Shown here one piece after another: positions 9,198-18,823 of a stretch of DNA of 64,000 nucleotides. This DNA is from Candidatus Leptovillus affinis (GTDB lineage Bacteria > Chloroflexota > Anaerolineae > Promineifilales > Promineifilaceae), in assembly GCA_016705235.1 (NCBI GenBank), contig JADIYP010000006.1, positions 1,302,001 through 1,366,000 on the forward strand, read 5' to 3'. A model generated the notes under the pieces. The model was not told the DNA's origin. It ran no database searches and worked only from the letters and a program-made list of their open reading frames with translations. Each line of letters begins with the position of its first letter. The stretch's first letter is position 1. The translations under genes and the position numbers were made by a program.

Positions 9198-11221
9198 GTT
9201 GTAATCCTCCGAACCTGTCCCATCGGCGACACATCGTAACCGGGGAGGGCGGCGACGGCCGTTTTAAACCCATCATCGGCCAACAGCGCCAACAGCGGCT
9301 GCAACAAGTCGCTCTCATACACCGCGCCCGGTAATACCAGGTCATACTGCTCATGGGTCAGCGGCACAAAATCAAGCTGCAACGCCCGCGCCGCCGCCCG
9401 AATGCCCAACCCGGCATCGGCCGTGCCGGAGGCCACAGCCGCCGCCACCGCCAGATGGGTGTACTCTTCGTGGTCGTAACCGGCCACGTCTGCCGCCTGA
9501 ATGCCTCGACGACCCAATTCATAATCTAGCAGCACACGCGTCCCTGCGCCGCGCTGCCGGTTGACAATACGTATGTCGCCGCCGCCCGCGTCAGCCCAAT
9601 CGGCCAGACCGCGCGGATTGCCGGGCGGCACAATCCAGCCCTGCTCCCGCCCGACCAACGTCACCAGGACAATCTCCTGGCCGGGTAAATAGCGGCGCAC
9701 GTAGCTTTCGTTATAGATACCGGTATCAGGGTCGAGCAGATGGCAGCCGCCAAAATGGGCTTCGCCGCGCCGCAGGGCCATCAACCCGCCCAAACTGCCC
9801 ACGTTGGCCGAGGCCAGACGCAGCCCGCTGCCTTTTTCGGCCAAAAATTGGGCCAGCAGGTCGAGCGTCAGGTCGTGGCTGCCGATGGCTACCAGCGTGC
9901 GTTCGATCTCGCGCGGCGTGCGGTAAAGGTGGACGGTCACGTTGGTTCCGGCCTCCAAGCCTTCGCTGAACCGCGGCACGTGCAGCAGCCCATCGGCCCG
10001 CACCAGGGAAGTGATGACGCCCGCGCCGCGATTCATGGGAGTTGCCAGCACCTTGTCGCCCACTTTGCCCACCGCCACGCGCACAAAATCGTCATCGCCG
10101 GTGGGTGAATTGAGCTTGCGCGTAAGGGTGGCGCTGATGGTGGGCGGCTCGTAAGGCGGCTGGCCTTGCCAGCGGGCCAGCAGCGGCTCGACAAAAATCT
10201 CGCCGGTGAGCGCGGCGCTGACCGGATAGCCGGGCACGCCGATGATGGGGACCGGGGGGTGGGGAGCGGGGAGTTTGGAGTGCGGAGTGCGGAGTGCGGA
10301 GTGGGGATCGATGAGGCCGAGGATGACGGGATGACCGGGGCGGACGGCGACGCCGTGGACGAGCAGTTGGCCGAGGTCGGCGACGACGTGGGCGGTATAA
10401 TCTTCGCTGCCGGCCGAGGAACCGGCGTTGAGGAGAATGAGGTCGTGGGTTTGGGCGGCCTGGGTGACGGCCGTTTTGATAGCCACAAAATCATCGGCGA
10501 CAATGGGCCAGCGGGTGGGCAGCCCGCCCCAGTCGGCCACCTGGGCGGCCAGGACCAGGCTGTTGTATTCGATAATTTGACCGGGAGCGATGCCCTGGGC
10601 TACGGCCGTTTCGCCCGACACCAATTCTGAACCGGTGGGGATGATGGCTACAGACGGCCGTTTGTACACAGACACAGTGGCATGGCCGGAACCGGCCAAC
10701 GCGCCCAGGTCAACCGGGCGCAGCTTGTGGTTGGCCGGCAGCACCAATTCCGTGGCGACCATATCTTCACCCATGGGGCGTACATGATGCCAGGGCGGTA
10801 GCGCGGCGCGAATTTCAATGCCTGGCCCATCCTCGGCGCTGACGGTCTGGGTGTGTTCGATCATCACCACCGCATTGGCCCAGGATGGCAGCGGATGGCC
10901 GGTGTTGACAGCCTGCGCCGGTCGGCGGGAGCGTTCGGCTTCTTCCGGGCTTGTAACCAGGCTGAAGCGGAGCGGGCTGGTTTCGGTGGCTCCAGCCGTG
11001 TCTTGGGCGCGGAGGGCGTAGCCGTCCATGGCGCTGGCGTGGTAATGGGGGGCGGAGAGTTTGGCCCAAACGGCCGTGGCGGTGATACGGCCGTTGGCTT
11101 CAGCAATCGGCACAACCTCGGCCGCCAGCGGCCCCCACAATCCCGCCTTAGCCAGGGCCGTTTGTAAAGCCTTTTGCGCTTCGGTTAACGGAATATCTTC
11201 CAGATATACGTGTCGTTTCAT
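9194..11221 (-). CDS. MoeA-type molybdopterin molybdotransferase fused to a PBP-like domain
   Basis: From the ATG at 11221 the protein has 675 residues. An upstream in-frame start at 11290 would run into the tRNA terminator and is rejected. The first about 400 residues are MoeA: the N domain with SAMDGYA, the MoCF domain with NAGSSAGSEDYT, and the MoeA C domain. The last about 220 residues form a periplasmic-binding-protein-like domain (LVAIGSHDLTLDLLAQFLAE onward), as in the MoeA-PBP fusions found in molybdenum cofactor loci. The enzyme inserts molybdate into adenylylated molybdopterin; the extra domain may sense or bind an oxyanion or cofactor. A Ser/Pro/His-rich insertion near residue 325 is encoded by short tandem repeats at 10258-10306. 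Confidence 0.87.
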   Translation of the reverse strand: MKRHVYLEDIPLTEAQKALQTALAKAGLWGPLAAEVVPIAEANGRITATAVWAKLSAPHYHASAMDGYALRAQDTAGATETSPLRFSLVTSPEEAERSRRPAQAVNTGHPLPSWANAVVMIEHTQTVSAEDGPGIEIRAALPPWHHVRPMGEDMVATELVLPANHKLRPVDLGALAGSGHATVSVYKRPSVAIIPTGSELVSGETAVAQGIAPGQIIEYNSLVLAAQVADWGGLPTRWPIVADDFVAIKTAVTQAAQTHDLILLNAGSSAGSEDYTAHVVADLGQLLVHGVAVRPGHPVILGLIDPHSALRTPHSKLPAPHPPVPIIGVPGYPVSAALTGEIFVEPLLARWQGQPPYEPPTISATLTRKLNSPTGDDDFVRVAVGKVGDKVLATPMNRGAGVITSLVRADGLLHVPRFSEGLEAGTNVTVHLYRTPREIERTLVAIGSHDLTLDLLAQFLAEKGSGLRLASANVGSLGGLMALRRGEAHFGGCHLLDPDTGIYNESYVRRYLPGQEIVLVTLVGREQGWIVPPGNPRGLADWADAGGGDIRIVNRQRGAGTRVLLDYELGRRGIQAADVAGYDHEEYTHLAVAAAVASGTADAGLGIRAAARALQLDFVPLTHEQYDLVLPGAVYESDLLQPLLALLADDGFKTAVAALPGYDVSPMGQVRRITT
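10258..10306. repeat. Short tandem repeat inside the moeA-like gene
   Basis: About four copies of a 7-base unit (GGAGTGC) lie in this stretch, flanked by related GGGGAGC sequence. On the coding strand it gives an in-frame low-complexity insert (HSALRTPHSKLPAPHP) between two conserved parts of the MoCF domain. It looks like a recent expansion tolerated in a surface loop. Confidence 0.7.
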
Positions 11222-11272
11222 ATTTGCCCCACTATCGTGCAAATCATTCGGGTTATAGCCGTTAAACCAAAC

Positions 11273-11323
11273 AAAAAAGCAGAAGGCCAAAAGCAGATTT
11301 CTTTCTGCCTTCTTCCTTCTGCT
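11273..11323 (-). terminator. Rho-independent terminator after tRNA-Lys
   Basis: On the minus strand AGCAGAAGG (11323-11315) pairs with CCTTCTGCT (11287-11279), followed by a run of six T. A second internal hairpin (GCAGAAAG with CTGCTTTT) may form in the loop. It lies just downstream of the tRNA on the same strand and separates it from the moeA-like gene. Confidence 0.75.
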
Positions 11324-11337
11324 TTCATTCCTATTAA

Positions 11338-11410
11338 TGGGTCATGAAGGATTCGAACCTTCGACCAATGGATTAAAAGTCCACTGCTCTGCCAGCTGAG
11401 CTAATGACCC
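11338..11410 (-). tRNA. tRNA-Lys (anticodon TTT)
   Basis: The minus strand folds into a full cloverleaf: a 7-bp acceptor stem (GGGTCAT with ATGACCC), a D arm with AGCTGGCA loop, a 5-bp anticodon stem with loop CTTTTAA, a 5-base variable loop and a T arm with TTCGAAT. The anticodon TTT reads AAA and AAG. The discriminator base is A, and CCA is not encoded, so it must be added enzymatically. Confidence 0.96.
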
Positions 11411-11582
11411 AACGAGCGGGGATTATAGCCCCGCCTCTTGCCAATTGCAAGAAAGAAATCCCTTAAGCGCCTCATCTTATAATTTCGTGATAGATATTGT
11501 CCTCGGTTGCAACACCCTTGGCGCTCGTCTATAATCTCTGATTGAAATCCCGGGTATAAGTACCCTTTTAGGTTGATTATTT

Positions 11583-12182
11583 ATGGCCGTTGCAGAATCT
11601 GGCTCATCTACATCCCATCCAATACCCCAAAGACTCCCTGAAACCGAGTTGCGTCAGCCTACCGAAACAATCGTTCGCGAAATCATTGAAACCCTGCTGC
11701 TAACTTTTTTCATCTTTTGGCTGGTCAATAGTTTAATCGGGCGCTATCGCATCGAGGGCAGCAGCATGAACCCTACTTTGCAAAATGGGCAGTACCTCAT
11801 CATCAACAACATCAGCTACTATCTAAACAACCCGCAGCACGGCGATGTGATCGTGTTTCATCACCCAAAGAGCGATCTCAATCTGATCAAGCGGGTGATT
11901 GGCGTGCCGGGCGATGAAGTTGAAATCCGCAATCAACAGGTGATCGTCAACGGGGTTGTGCTGGATGAACCCTACATCATGGATGAGCCTCAATACACCT
12001 ACAGTGGCATAGTGCCAGAAGGGGAGTATTTTGTCTTGGGGGATAATCGGAACAATTCCAGCGACTCCCATTCGTGGTCTTTTTTACCCAAGGGAAATAT
12101 CGTAGGCAAAGCAATGGTTGTCTATTGGCCGCCCAGCGATTGGGAAGCCGTGCCGCACTATGGATTCCAAAATGACAATTGA
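11583..12182 (+). CDS. lepB: Signal peptidase I
   Basis: The protein has 199 residues of family S26A. One membrane helix (about 33-53) is followed by the catalytic Ser box GSSMNPT (Ser 61), the Lys box KRVIGVPGD (Lys 103) and the conserved GDNRNNSSDS box. It removes signal peptides from exported proteins at the outer face of the cytoplasmic membrane. The length and single anchor fit the Gram-positive/Chloroflexi type. The 3' end overlaps the start of the next small gene, so they are probably cotranscribed. Confidence 0.95.
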   Translation: MAVAESGSSTSHPIPQRLPETELRQPTETIVREIIETLLLTFFIFWLVNSLIGRYRIEGSSMNPTLQNGQYLIINNISYYLNNPQHGDVIVFHHPKSDLNLIKRVIGVPGDEVEIRNQQVIVNGVVLDEPYIMDEPQYTYSGIVPEGEYFVLGDNRNNSSDSHSWSFLPKGNIVGKAMVVYWPPSDWEAVPHYGFQNDN

Positions 12183-12459
12183 ACCGAAAGTCCAAACCTG
12201 TGACCTCTGCCGGATTGGTCGTTGCCAACCAACAAAAGCGCCATTTATCTACTGGGTAGATAAGTATGTGATGGTTTTGCCCAACGCCCCCGCTTATTCT
12301 TGTGATATTTGTGGCCAATTGCAGTATGACGAGGATTTTTTGGATTCGATGGATATTCTTTTGCAGGAATTGGAGGTTGGCTTGCCGCCTGAAAGGCAGC
12401 CCACACGGGCGGTTGCGTCTGAAAAGACGGCCCAATGGCCTTCAACACGGAGCCGTTAG
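12172..12459 (+). CDS. YgiT-type zinc finger protein
   Basis: From ATG 12172, overlapping the lepB stop, the protein has 95 residues. Two Cys pairs, CDLCRIGRC near residue 10 and CDICG near residue 49, form a zinc ribbon of the YgiT/MqsA-N type. Family members include antitoxin halves of toxin-antitoxin pairs, but no helix-turn-helix domain follows here and no toxin partner lies beside it. A 113-residue version from 12118 would extend further into lepB and is less likely. Function is unknown. Confidence 0.65.
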   Translation: MTIEPKVQTCDLCRIGRCQPTKAPFIYWVDKYVMVLPNAPAYSCDICGQLQYDEDFLDSMDILLQELEVGLPPERQPTRAVASEKTAQWPSTRSR

Positions 12460-12565
12460 GGGAAACGGCCGTTTCCCCACCCGTTCCCTACCGCCAATTC
12501 CAGCACGCGTTTTCCCACAGCACAAAACAGAAACAACGTGTCAGAAAAACCAGCCAGAAAACAGT

Positions 12566-13443
12566 ATGACACCCGCAACTGAAACAAAACGAACCCAGTT
12601 CAAAGCATTTATCGAAAAGTAATAGCCGTAGAAGACGCTGTGCGCGGCGTGGTGGGCATTGGCAGCCTGGCTTCAGGCCACATGCGCCCGGAATCGGATA
12701 TTGACGCCATCATCTTTTTAGATCCGCTCGATTTATACATTGTGCCGGCGGAAGCGAAATGGCAGCCAGAAGAAGACACGTTTTACAGCATCTTCGACGG
12801 CCGTTGCCAGACCGACAGCTTACAACTAGACTTTTTGCGGCTGCCCTACAAACAATGGGCCGAGCCAGACTTCATCTGGCCGGAAGAACGCCGCGCCGAG
12901 CTGAGCGGCGGCTGGATAGCCTACGACCCCTCCGGCGAAATCACCCAATTGATCGCCCAAAAAACCGCTTACAATGACACCGTGCGCTTAAGCCGGTTGG
13001 ACGAAGCGATTGTCTGGCTGGATCAACTGCTCGGAGAGGACACGCCGGCCAACGTCTGGCATACGTTAGGCCCGGTGATAGCCTACGACCGGCTGCAAGC
13101 GGCGTATCGTAATCTGGTAGACGCCTTGTTTGCTTATAATCGGCAGTGGCGCATTTGGCGCAACCGGGAAATGGGGCATTTGCTCCGGCTGGATTGGCTG
13201 CCGCCTGATTTTGAAACGCGCGTGTTAACGGCCGTTACGCCCCCCAACTTAACCTACGACGGATACCTGTTGCGCACGGCCGTGCTGCGCAGCCTCTACG
13301 CTGACCTGTTAACCCAACTCGTCGCCAACGGTGACTACTCCCAGGCCCCGGTTGACCAGGCATTTATGCGCCTACACGAAGAACCAGGACGCTCCTGGAA
13401 CATCGACGAATGGAATAAATTCCGAAATGCCCGAAAACTGTAA
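12566..13443 (+). pseudogene. Nucleotidyltransferase-domain protein, split by a frameshift
   Basis: ATG 12566 opens an 18-codon frame (MTPATETKRTQFKAFIEK) that stops at 12620. The next frame continues with VIAVEDAVRGVVGIGSLASG and the active-site pattern GSLASGHMRPESDID, where the Asp pair binds metal and nucleotide. Adding one A to the A4 run at about 12615-12618 joins the two exactly as in intact family members (FIEKVIAVED). The rest, to 13443, is a helical C-terminal domain as in aminoglycoside adenylyltransferase-like proteins. Read as one gene it would have about 292 residues. The indel is either a sequencing error or a recent knockout. An internal GTG at 12640 would miss the first helix. 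Confidence 0.75.
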
Positions 13444-13497
13444 TTTTTTGTTATCATAAAGCCATGAGGTCAGTTATCTAACACGAAGGAGTCATTC

Positions 13498-14028
13498 ATG
13501 GGCAGCACGCACTTTGGTCGAAATCAACTCATCAATGTCGATCTGTTTACAGACGCTTATCGTGTGACCGGGCACGTCATGGTTGGAACTGGCGGCATCC
13601 ATGCCGAGCTGGCAAACCCCAATTCAGATTTTCTAGAGTTACAAGACGCCTACATCTCCCGAATACATTTGCCCGGCGAGATCATTTCCCACTACAAAGT
13701 AGCCGCTTTCCGCAAAGAAAATATCAACTTCATTGTCTTACAAGACCGGCGCGAAGGAATTCCGGTAGGCACGCAGCACGGCCGTTCCGTATTCACCCGC
13801 GGCCGCCCCATCAGCATATTTCTCACCGTCCCTTCCTTTGAAATCGCCGGTGAAATTATGCACGATGGCAAACTCGCTCCCCGAGAAATCCTCGTCCAGT
13901 CTATTGGTCGCTTCCTCCTGGTCTTTTCGGCCAAAGCCTCAGCTTCCCTATACCCGGACATCTCCTACAGCGGCGATCTGATCTTAATTCACAAAGATCG
14001 GATCGGCCTGTTCTGTCTCGGAGCTTAA
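13498..14028 (+). CDS. Hypothetical protein of 176 residues
   Basis: A good ribosome binding site (GAAGGAGT, about 13484-13491) precedes the ATG. The sequence is soluble and beta-rich, with no signal peptide or membrane segment and no cysteines until C174. Segments such as YISRIHLPGEIISHYKVAAF and GRPISIFLTVPSFEIAGEI have the alternating pattern of beta strands. I do not recognise the family. It lies 90 bases upstream of the receiver-CpaE gene on the same strand and may be a regulatory partner in one operon. Confidence 0.7.
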   Translation: MGSTHFGRNQLINVDLFTDAYRVTGHVMVGTGGIHAELANPNSDFLELQDAYISRIHLPGEIISHYKVAAFRKENINFIVLQDRREGIPVGTQHGRSVFTRGRPISIFLTVPSFEIAGEIMHDGKLAPREILVQSIGRFLLVFSAKASASLYPDISYSGDLILIHKDRIGLFCLGA

Positions 14029-14118
14029 ATCGTTCGTCCATTCCCAACTTGGCATAATTATGTTATGATGCACCTTATGCCAACAAAGAACAGCAGTCTG
14101 AACAAAGGAGTCTAAAGC

Positions 14119-15261
14119 GTGGCGCGGATTTATGTAATTGACGACGACGAACAGCTACTACGCATGGTGGGCCTGATGTTAGACCGCGGCGGCCACACCA
14201 CCACCCTTATTAGCGACCCAGTCGATGGCCTGGAACAAGTCAAAAACGACAAACCAGACCTGCTTGTCCTCGATGTCATGATGCCCGACATGAGCGGGCA
14301 CGACATCGCTCGCCAATTACGCGCCCACAAAGGACTGGAAACCCTTCCCATCCTCATCCTCACTGCCCGCTCCCAAGATGTAGACCGCACCACCGCCCTC
14401 AAAAGCGGCGCCGATGACTACCTCAGCAAGCCAGTTACTTCCCAAGAATTGATTGAACGCGTGGACAACTTGCTGCACAAGCGAGAAAACCGCACCAAGC
14501 CAGAACAAGGCATCCTCATTGCCATGTTTGGCATGCGCGGCGGCGTCGGGCAAACAACATTGGCGGTTAACCTGGCGAGCGCGCTGCGTCGTTTGTCGCA
14601 AGAAGAAGTTTGCCTTGTCGATTTGTCCCCGGCCGGCGGGCAAGCCGCCATGCATTTACGCCTGCAAACCCGCGCCACCTGGGCCGACCTGCCGACGGCA
14701 AACGAATTGGATTGGTCTGTGCTGAAGGAACGGCTCACGATTCACCCCTCTGGGCTGCGCTTGCTGGCCGCGCCAACCATGCCTCAGGCAGCAAACGAAC
14801 CATCAGCCGAACTGGTGCAGGCTTGCCTGTATCTCTTACGCGAAAAGATGATGTTTACCGTAGTGGATATGCCGCGCGTCTTCGGGCCAACGTTTACGGC
14901 CGTTCTCGAATCCGCCGACATCGCCCTACACGTTCTGGCCGCCGATGTGGTATCGGTGCAAACGGCCGTGCAAGTAGACCGCCTCCTCGGCAAAACAGGC
15001 ATCACCTTCCGCCAGAAAAGCTACGTCCTCAACCACATCCAACCCGAAGCCGAACTCCCCCAATCCACCGTCGAACGCGGCTTAAACGCCCGCGTCGCCT
15101 CCAAAATCAATTACGACCCCAATCAGTCACGCGCCCTGGCCCAAGGCGTCCCCCTGACACTTACCTCAGCCAAATCCCCCATGCCCACCATGATGAATCG
15201 CATGGCCGAAGTGATCTGGCAGCGCGTAGCCAACACCGCCGCCAAGACCAAACCTGGTTAA
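14119..15261 (+). CDS. Receiver domain fused to CpaE/TadZ-like ATPase
   Basis: The protein has 380 residues from GTG 14119, with AAAGGAG upstream. Residues 1-122 form a response-regulator receiver with acidic pocket DDD (8-10), phospho-acceptor Asp 52 and Lys 104. Residues 130-375 form a MinD/ParA-like ATPase of the CpaE/TadZ group, which places Flp/Tad pilus assembly at a cell pole. The P-loop reads GMRGGVGQTT, with Gln 145 where Lys is normally found, so ATP hydrolysis may be weak or lost, as in atypical TadZ proteins. No tad or cpa pilus gene lies in the window. It could instead be an orphan localisation regulator. Confidence 0.85.
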   Translation: MARIYVIDDDEQLLRMVGLMLDRGGHTTTLISDPVDGLEQVKNDKPDLLVLDVMMPDMSGHDIARQLRAHKGLETLPILILTARSQDVDRTTALKSGADDYLSKPVTSQELIERVDNLLHKRENRTKPEQGILIAMFGMRGGVGQTTLAVNLASALRRLSQEEVCLVDLSPAGGQAAMHLRLQTRATWADLPTANELDWSVLKERLTIHPSGLRLLAAPTMPQAANEPSAELVQACLYLLREKMMFTVVDMPRVFGPTFTAVLESADIALHVLAADVVSVQTAVQVDRLLGKTGITFRQKSYVLNHIQPEAELPQSTVERGLNARVASKINYDPNQSRALAQGVPLTLTSAKSPMPTMMNRMAEVIWQRVANTAAKTKPG

Positions 15262-15302
15262 CTTTTGTTAACCCGATAAACCTTTGTTAACCCGATAACC
15301 CT
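15262..15302. repeat. Short direct repeat between convergent genes
   Basis: Two copies of about 18 bases (TTTGTTAACCCGATAA core) lie in tandem between the 3' ends of the CpaE-like gene and the convergent gene to the right. Confidence 0.55.
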
Positions 15303-17048
15303 TCATCCACAACAAAACCTAGAACTTCCTGCGCCGTCGCTTTATCCATCGCCTGGACGATAATCGTTTCAGTCTCGTTCTGCACTTCCGCCGGATACAC
15401 GCAAGTGGCGCCTGCCGGGCCATCCCAACACCGGATATTGCTCGCGCCCAACTGCTCCAGGCCAGATGTCCGCCACAGATTGCTCAGATAACTGTCGTAA
15501 GCGGCGGCAAATTCGGCCGCCTCATCCGCCGAATCCCAGACCACATGCCAAAGCGTTACCAGCCCATCATCCGTAGGATTGTGATACAGCGCGTAACGAT
15601 CCCCACGCCAACCGGCGGCGGCGGATACGGCCGTTTCCCCATCCAACCGCTGGCCTCAGATATTGCCCCATCAGCCATTCACCCACCACGCCTTCATCCA
15701 CCATGCTCCATTCGGGCGGCAGCACGGCTGCCAGAGGCGGCAAAGAAACAGCCACCGGAGCAGGCAAGGCCGCTTCCGGGCGCAAAATTTGCGCCGTCGA
15801 CTGCGGCGGCTGCTGCCAGGCCGCATCCACGGCACTAAAGTTGCCATTTAATTCATACAATGCCCGCGCAAACGCCAATCCTTCCATCACAGGAAACGCC
15901 TGCTGTTTATTCACAATTTCCGGCACATTAGCGGGCAAAGGAAGCAGGTTGTTGTTCAGGCTGATTTGTAATGCGGCTTGCAGCGCCGGATCCGCCTGGG
16001 CAATGTACAGCTCTTGCGCCAGCCGGATTTGTCCCTCGGCCAAAGCGCAAAGCGCGGCGCGGGCATCGGCATTGGGCAGATCGGCAAAGGAATAGCTCGC
16101 AAGCTGTCGCTGGCCCACGACTGCGCGGATATAGGCCAGTTGGGCATCTGCGCTGCCCCCGGTTTCTGGCGGCAGCGGGGAATCCACGCCGGTTGGCAGC
16201 GAGCAGTACTCGTTGAGGAGCGCTGCATCCACGTCACCCCCAGGCAAAACAAAATCGAAAGCGCGTAAAAAGAGGAGGTTGAGAGTTTGCCGGTCGGCGC
16301 TGTCTGTGGCCAGGGCTTGTTGTTCGCTGCCGGCCGCTGCGGCGGCTGGTTGGCCCAAAATATCGGCGACTGTTTGCGTGAAGGCCGCCATTTCTGCAGC
16401 GGTGTCTACCACCTGAAGCGTTACGCTGACGGGCAAGCTGGTCATTTGGGCTGAGTTTACGGCCGTTATCACAATGTCATATTCGCCCACGGCCGTGGGA
16501 ATCCATGCCATTCTAACCTGATGCAGCGTCTCGCCGGCCAGCGTTTGGGTCACCACATCGCCGGCTCGGGCCACCAACACCAGCGCCAACCCCGACTCGT
16601 CGGCGGCCACCGCTACAATCGCCACCGGTTCATTCACCTGCGCCACACCGCCGCTTATCGGCTCAATGATCGTGACACGGGGCACGCTTTGCGCCGCCGA
16701 CTGGCCGGCTACGGCCGTTTCCTGCGTAAACACACGAGTCAGCAGCAAATCAATTTGCTGCTGCTGATCGTTCAGTTCCCGTTCAGCCAGTTGGTGATTG
16801 TTGATGGCCGTATCGCGTTCGCTGGCTACGGCCGTTCCATCAGCCTGCACGGCCGTCAACCGCGCCTCATTTTGCCGCAGATCACCCTCCAAACTCACAA
16901 TCCGCGTCGCCCGCGCATCGGCCTGCTGCGCCTGCTGCTCCAACGGCCCCCAGCCACGATACAAAAACCAAAACAAAGCTATCAACACCAGAATAACCAT
17001 CAACATGGCCAGAACGAGAGCGCGTAACGAAGAAGAAGAAGTTTTCAT
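15287..17048 (-). pseudogene. Membrane-anchored coiled-coil protein, split by a frameshift
   Basis: The ATG at 17048 opens a protein with one N-terminal membrane helix (about 10-30), a coiled coil (about 35-90), an Ig-like beta domain (about 115-225) and an alpha-helical part. The frame leaves the conserved path near 15660 (EWLMGQYL) and would end in low-complexity Arg-rich sequence. A second frame (15287-15646) continues naturally with LDGETAVSAAAGWRGDRY and a YALYHNP...TLWHVVWDSADEAAEF domain. One indel at about 15645-15665 rejoins them into about 585 residues. The tail resembles the C-terminal domain of large secreted Chloroflexi proteins of unknown role. A longer N-terminus from 17144 is possible but would place 32 residues before the anchor. 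Confidence 0.7.
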
Positions 17049-17396
17049 AGGAATTACCTTGTCGCAGCCTGTGCATTCTTGCCCCGGCGACGATTTAGGA
17101 ACTGTGTGGGCGAGGTTAAAAATCGATACGGCCGTGCCGGTCACGAGGCGTCAGCCAACAGAATGCTACACGAGGAGCGGGTCCGGGTCAAGGTAAGGCG
17201 CGCCCGCACGCCAGCCAACTTTAACCGCCGATGAGTATTCATGCCCACCACGCGGTTTGCACGGCCGTTTCCCTCCTGTAAACCGGGCCGCTGACAACTA
17301 GATAGCTTTTGACAGCAAAGCAAAGCTATAAATAGCGTGACTTTTCCTGTAAAGACAGGTTAAACACCATAGAAAACATCCTAAGATAAAATTTTG

Positions 17397-17423
17397 CTCC
17401 CGCAGCCCAAAAGCCTGCGGGAG
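17397..17423. repeat. Hairpin in the leader of the mevalonate operon
   Basis: CTCCCGCAG and CTGCGGGAG are perfect arms around a 9-base loop. The hairpin ends about 8 bases before the ribosome binding site of the HMG-CoA reductase gene. It could be the terminator of an upstream transcript or a leader structure. Confidence 0.6.
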
Positions 17424-17446
17424 TATTGTGCAGGAAGGAGATAGTT

Positions 17447-18734
17447 GTGACTGAAAAATCTTCCCGTTTGCCCGGCTTCTATAAAAAGACATTAGCCGAA
17501 CGCGCCGCAGAAGTAGCCCAATGGGCCAACCTGACGCCCGAAGAAATAGCCACCATCACCACCAATGGGCTGCAGCCGGAACAAGCCGAATTGATGATCG
17601 AAAACGTCATCGGCACCTACGCTTTGCCCTTCGGCGTGGCTGCCAATTTTCAGATTAACGGCCGTGATTACCTCATCCCCATGGTCGTCGAAGAACCCAG
17701 CGTGGTCGCTGCCATCAGCCATGCCGCCAAACTCATTCGCGCCGGCGGCGGCTTTACCGCCTCCACCAGCGACCCGGTCATGATCGGCCAGATTCAGGTG
17801 CTGGACATCCCCGACATGGATGCCGCCATTGCCGCCCTGGAAGCCCACAAACCCGAACTGCTGGAACAGGCCGACTGCTGCGACAAGCTGATGGTTTCCC
17901 TGGGCGGTGGGGCGCGCGCGCTGGAATTTCGCCCCTTCCCGGATACGCCGGTCGGCCCCATGCTCATCGTCCACCTGCACTACGACTGCCGCGATGCGAT
18001 GGGCGCCAATGCCGTGAACACGGCCGTGGAAAACCTCGCCCCCATGATCGCCGACATCACCGGCGGACGCACCAACCTGCGCATCCTCTCCAACCTGGCC
18101 GACCAGCGCACGGCCACAGCCAGCGGCCTCATCCCCGCCGCGGCGCTGGAGCGAGACGGCTACACCGGCACGGAAGTTGCCCGTTTTATTGCCGAGGCCA
18201 ACGCCTTCGCCGTCGTCGATCCCTACCGCGCCGCCACCCACAACAAAGGCATTATGAACGGCATCGACGCCGTGGTAATTGCCACGGGCAATGATTGGCG
18301 AGCGATTGAAGCCGGGGGCGCACTCGTATGCTGCGCGAAACGGCCGTTATCAAGCCCTCACCGACTGGCACGTCACCGAAAACGGCGACCTCTACGGCTC
18401 CATCACCCTGCCCATGGCCGTCGGCATCGTCGGCGGCGCCACCAAAGTCCACCCCACCGCCAAAGTCGCCATGAAACTCATGGGCATCCAATCCGCGCCC
18501 GAACTGGCCATGGTTTTGGCCTGCGTTGGCCTGGCGCAAAACCTGGCGGCCATCAAAGCCCTGTCTACGGTCGGCATCCAAAAAGGCCACATGCGCCTGC
18601 ACGCCCGCCAGGTCGCCATCGCCGCCGGCGCGACCAACGATCAGGTCCAGGCCATTGCCAACCAATTGGCCGCCGAAAAGAAAATTAACATCGTCCGCGC
18701 GCAAGAACTGCTGGCGGAACTGAATCAGAGATAA
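17447..18734 (+). pseudogene. mvaA: Class II hydroxymethylglutaryl-CoA reductase, split by a frameshift
   Basis: GTG 17447 follows AGGAAGGAG. The first frame holds the class II motifs: EEPSVVAA (catalytic Glu), DAMGANAVNTAVE, NKGIMNGID (catalytic Lys) and GNDWRAIEAG (catalytic Asp). It then leaves the family at a G5 run (18322-18326). Removing one G gives AHSYAARNGRYQALTDW, and the second frame continues to TAA at 18732-18734 with KGHMRLHARQVA (catalytic His). Rejoined, it has about 428 residues, normal for the family. The enzyme reduces HMG-CoA to mevalonate with NAD(P)H for isoprenoid synthesis. Since all catalytic residues survive, a sequencing error is the simplest reading. Confidence 0.9.
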
Positions 18735-18740
18735 GCTGTG

Positions 18741-18800
18741 GCCTAACAGCTAACAGCTAACAGCTTTCAGCTAATAGCTGTTAGCTGTTAGCTGTTAGCC
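18741..18800. repeat. Imperfect palindrome of AACAGCT units
   Basis: Three CTAACAG units face three CTGTTAG units around a short centre. It is a strong hairpin in the gap between the HMG-CoA reductase and synthase genes. It may stabilise the RNA or lower downstream expression. Confidence 0.7.
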
Positions 18801-18823
18801 ATAAGTGGCTCAAAAAGGAAATT

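Noticed and set aside
12172..13443. Toxin-antitoxin pair made of the YgiT-type protein and the nucleotidyltransferase
   Set aside because: A MNT/HEPN or MqsRA pair would need a known partner type and tight spacing; the zinc protein has no HTH and the genes are 106 bases apart.
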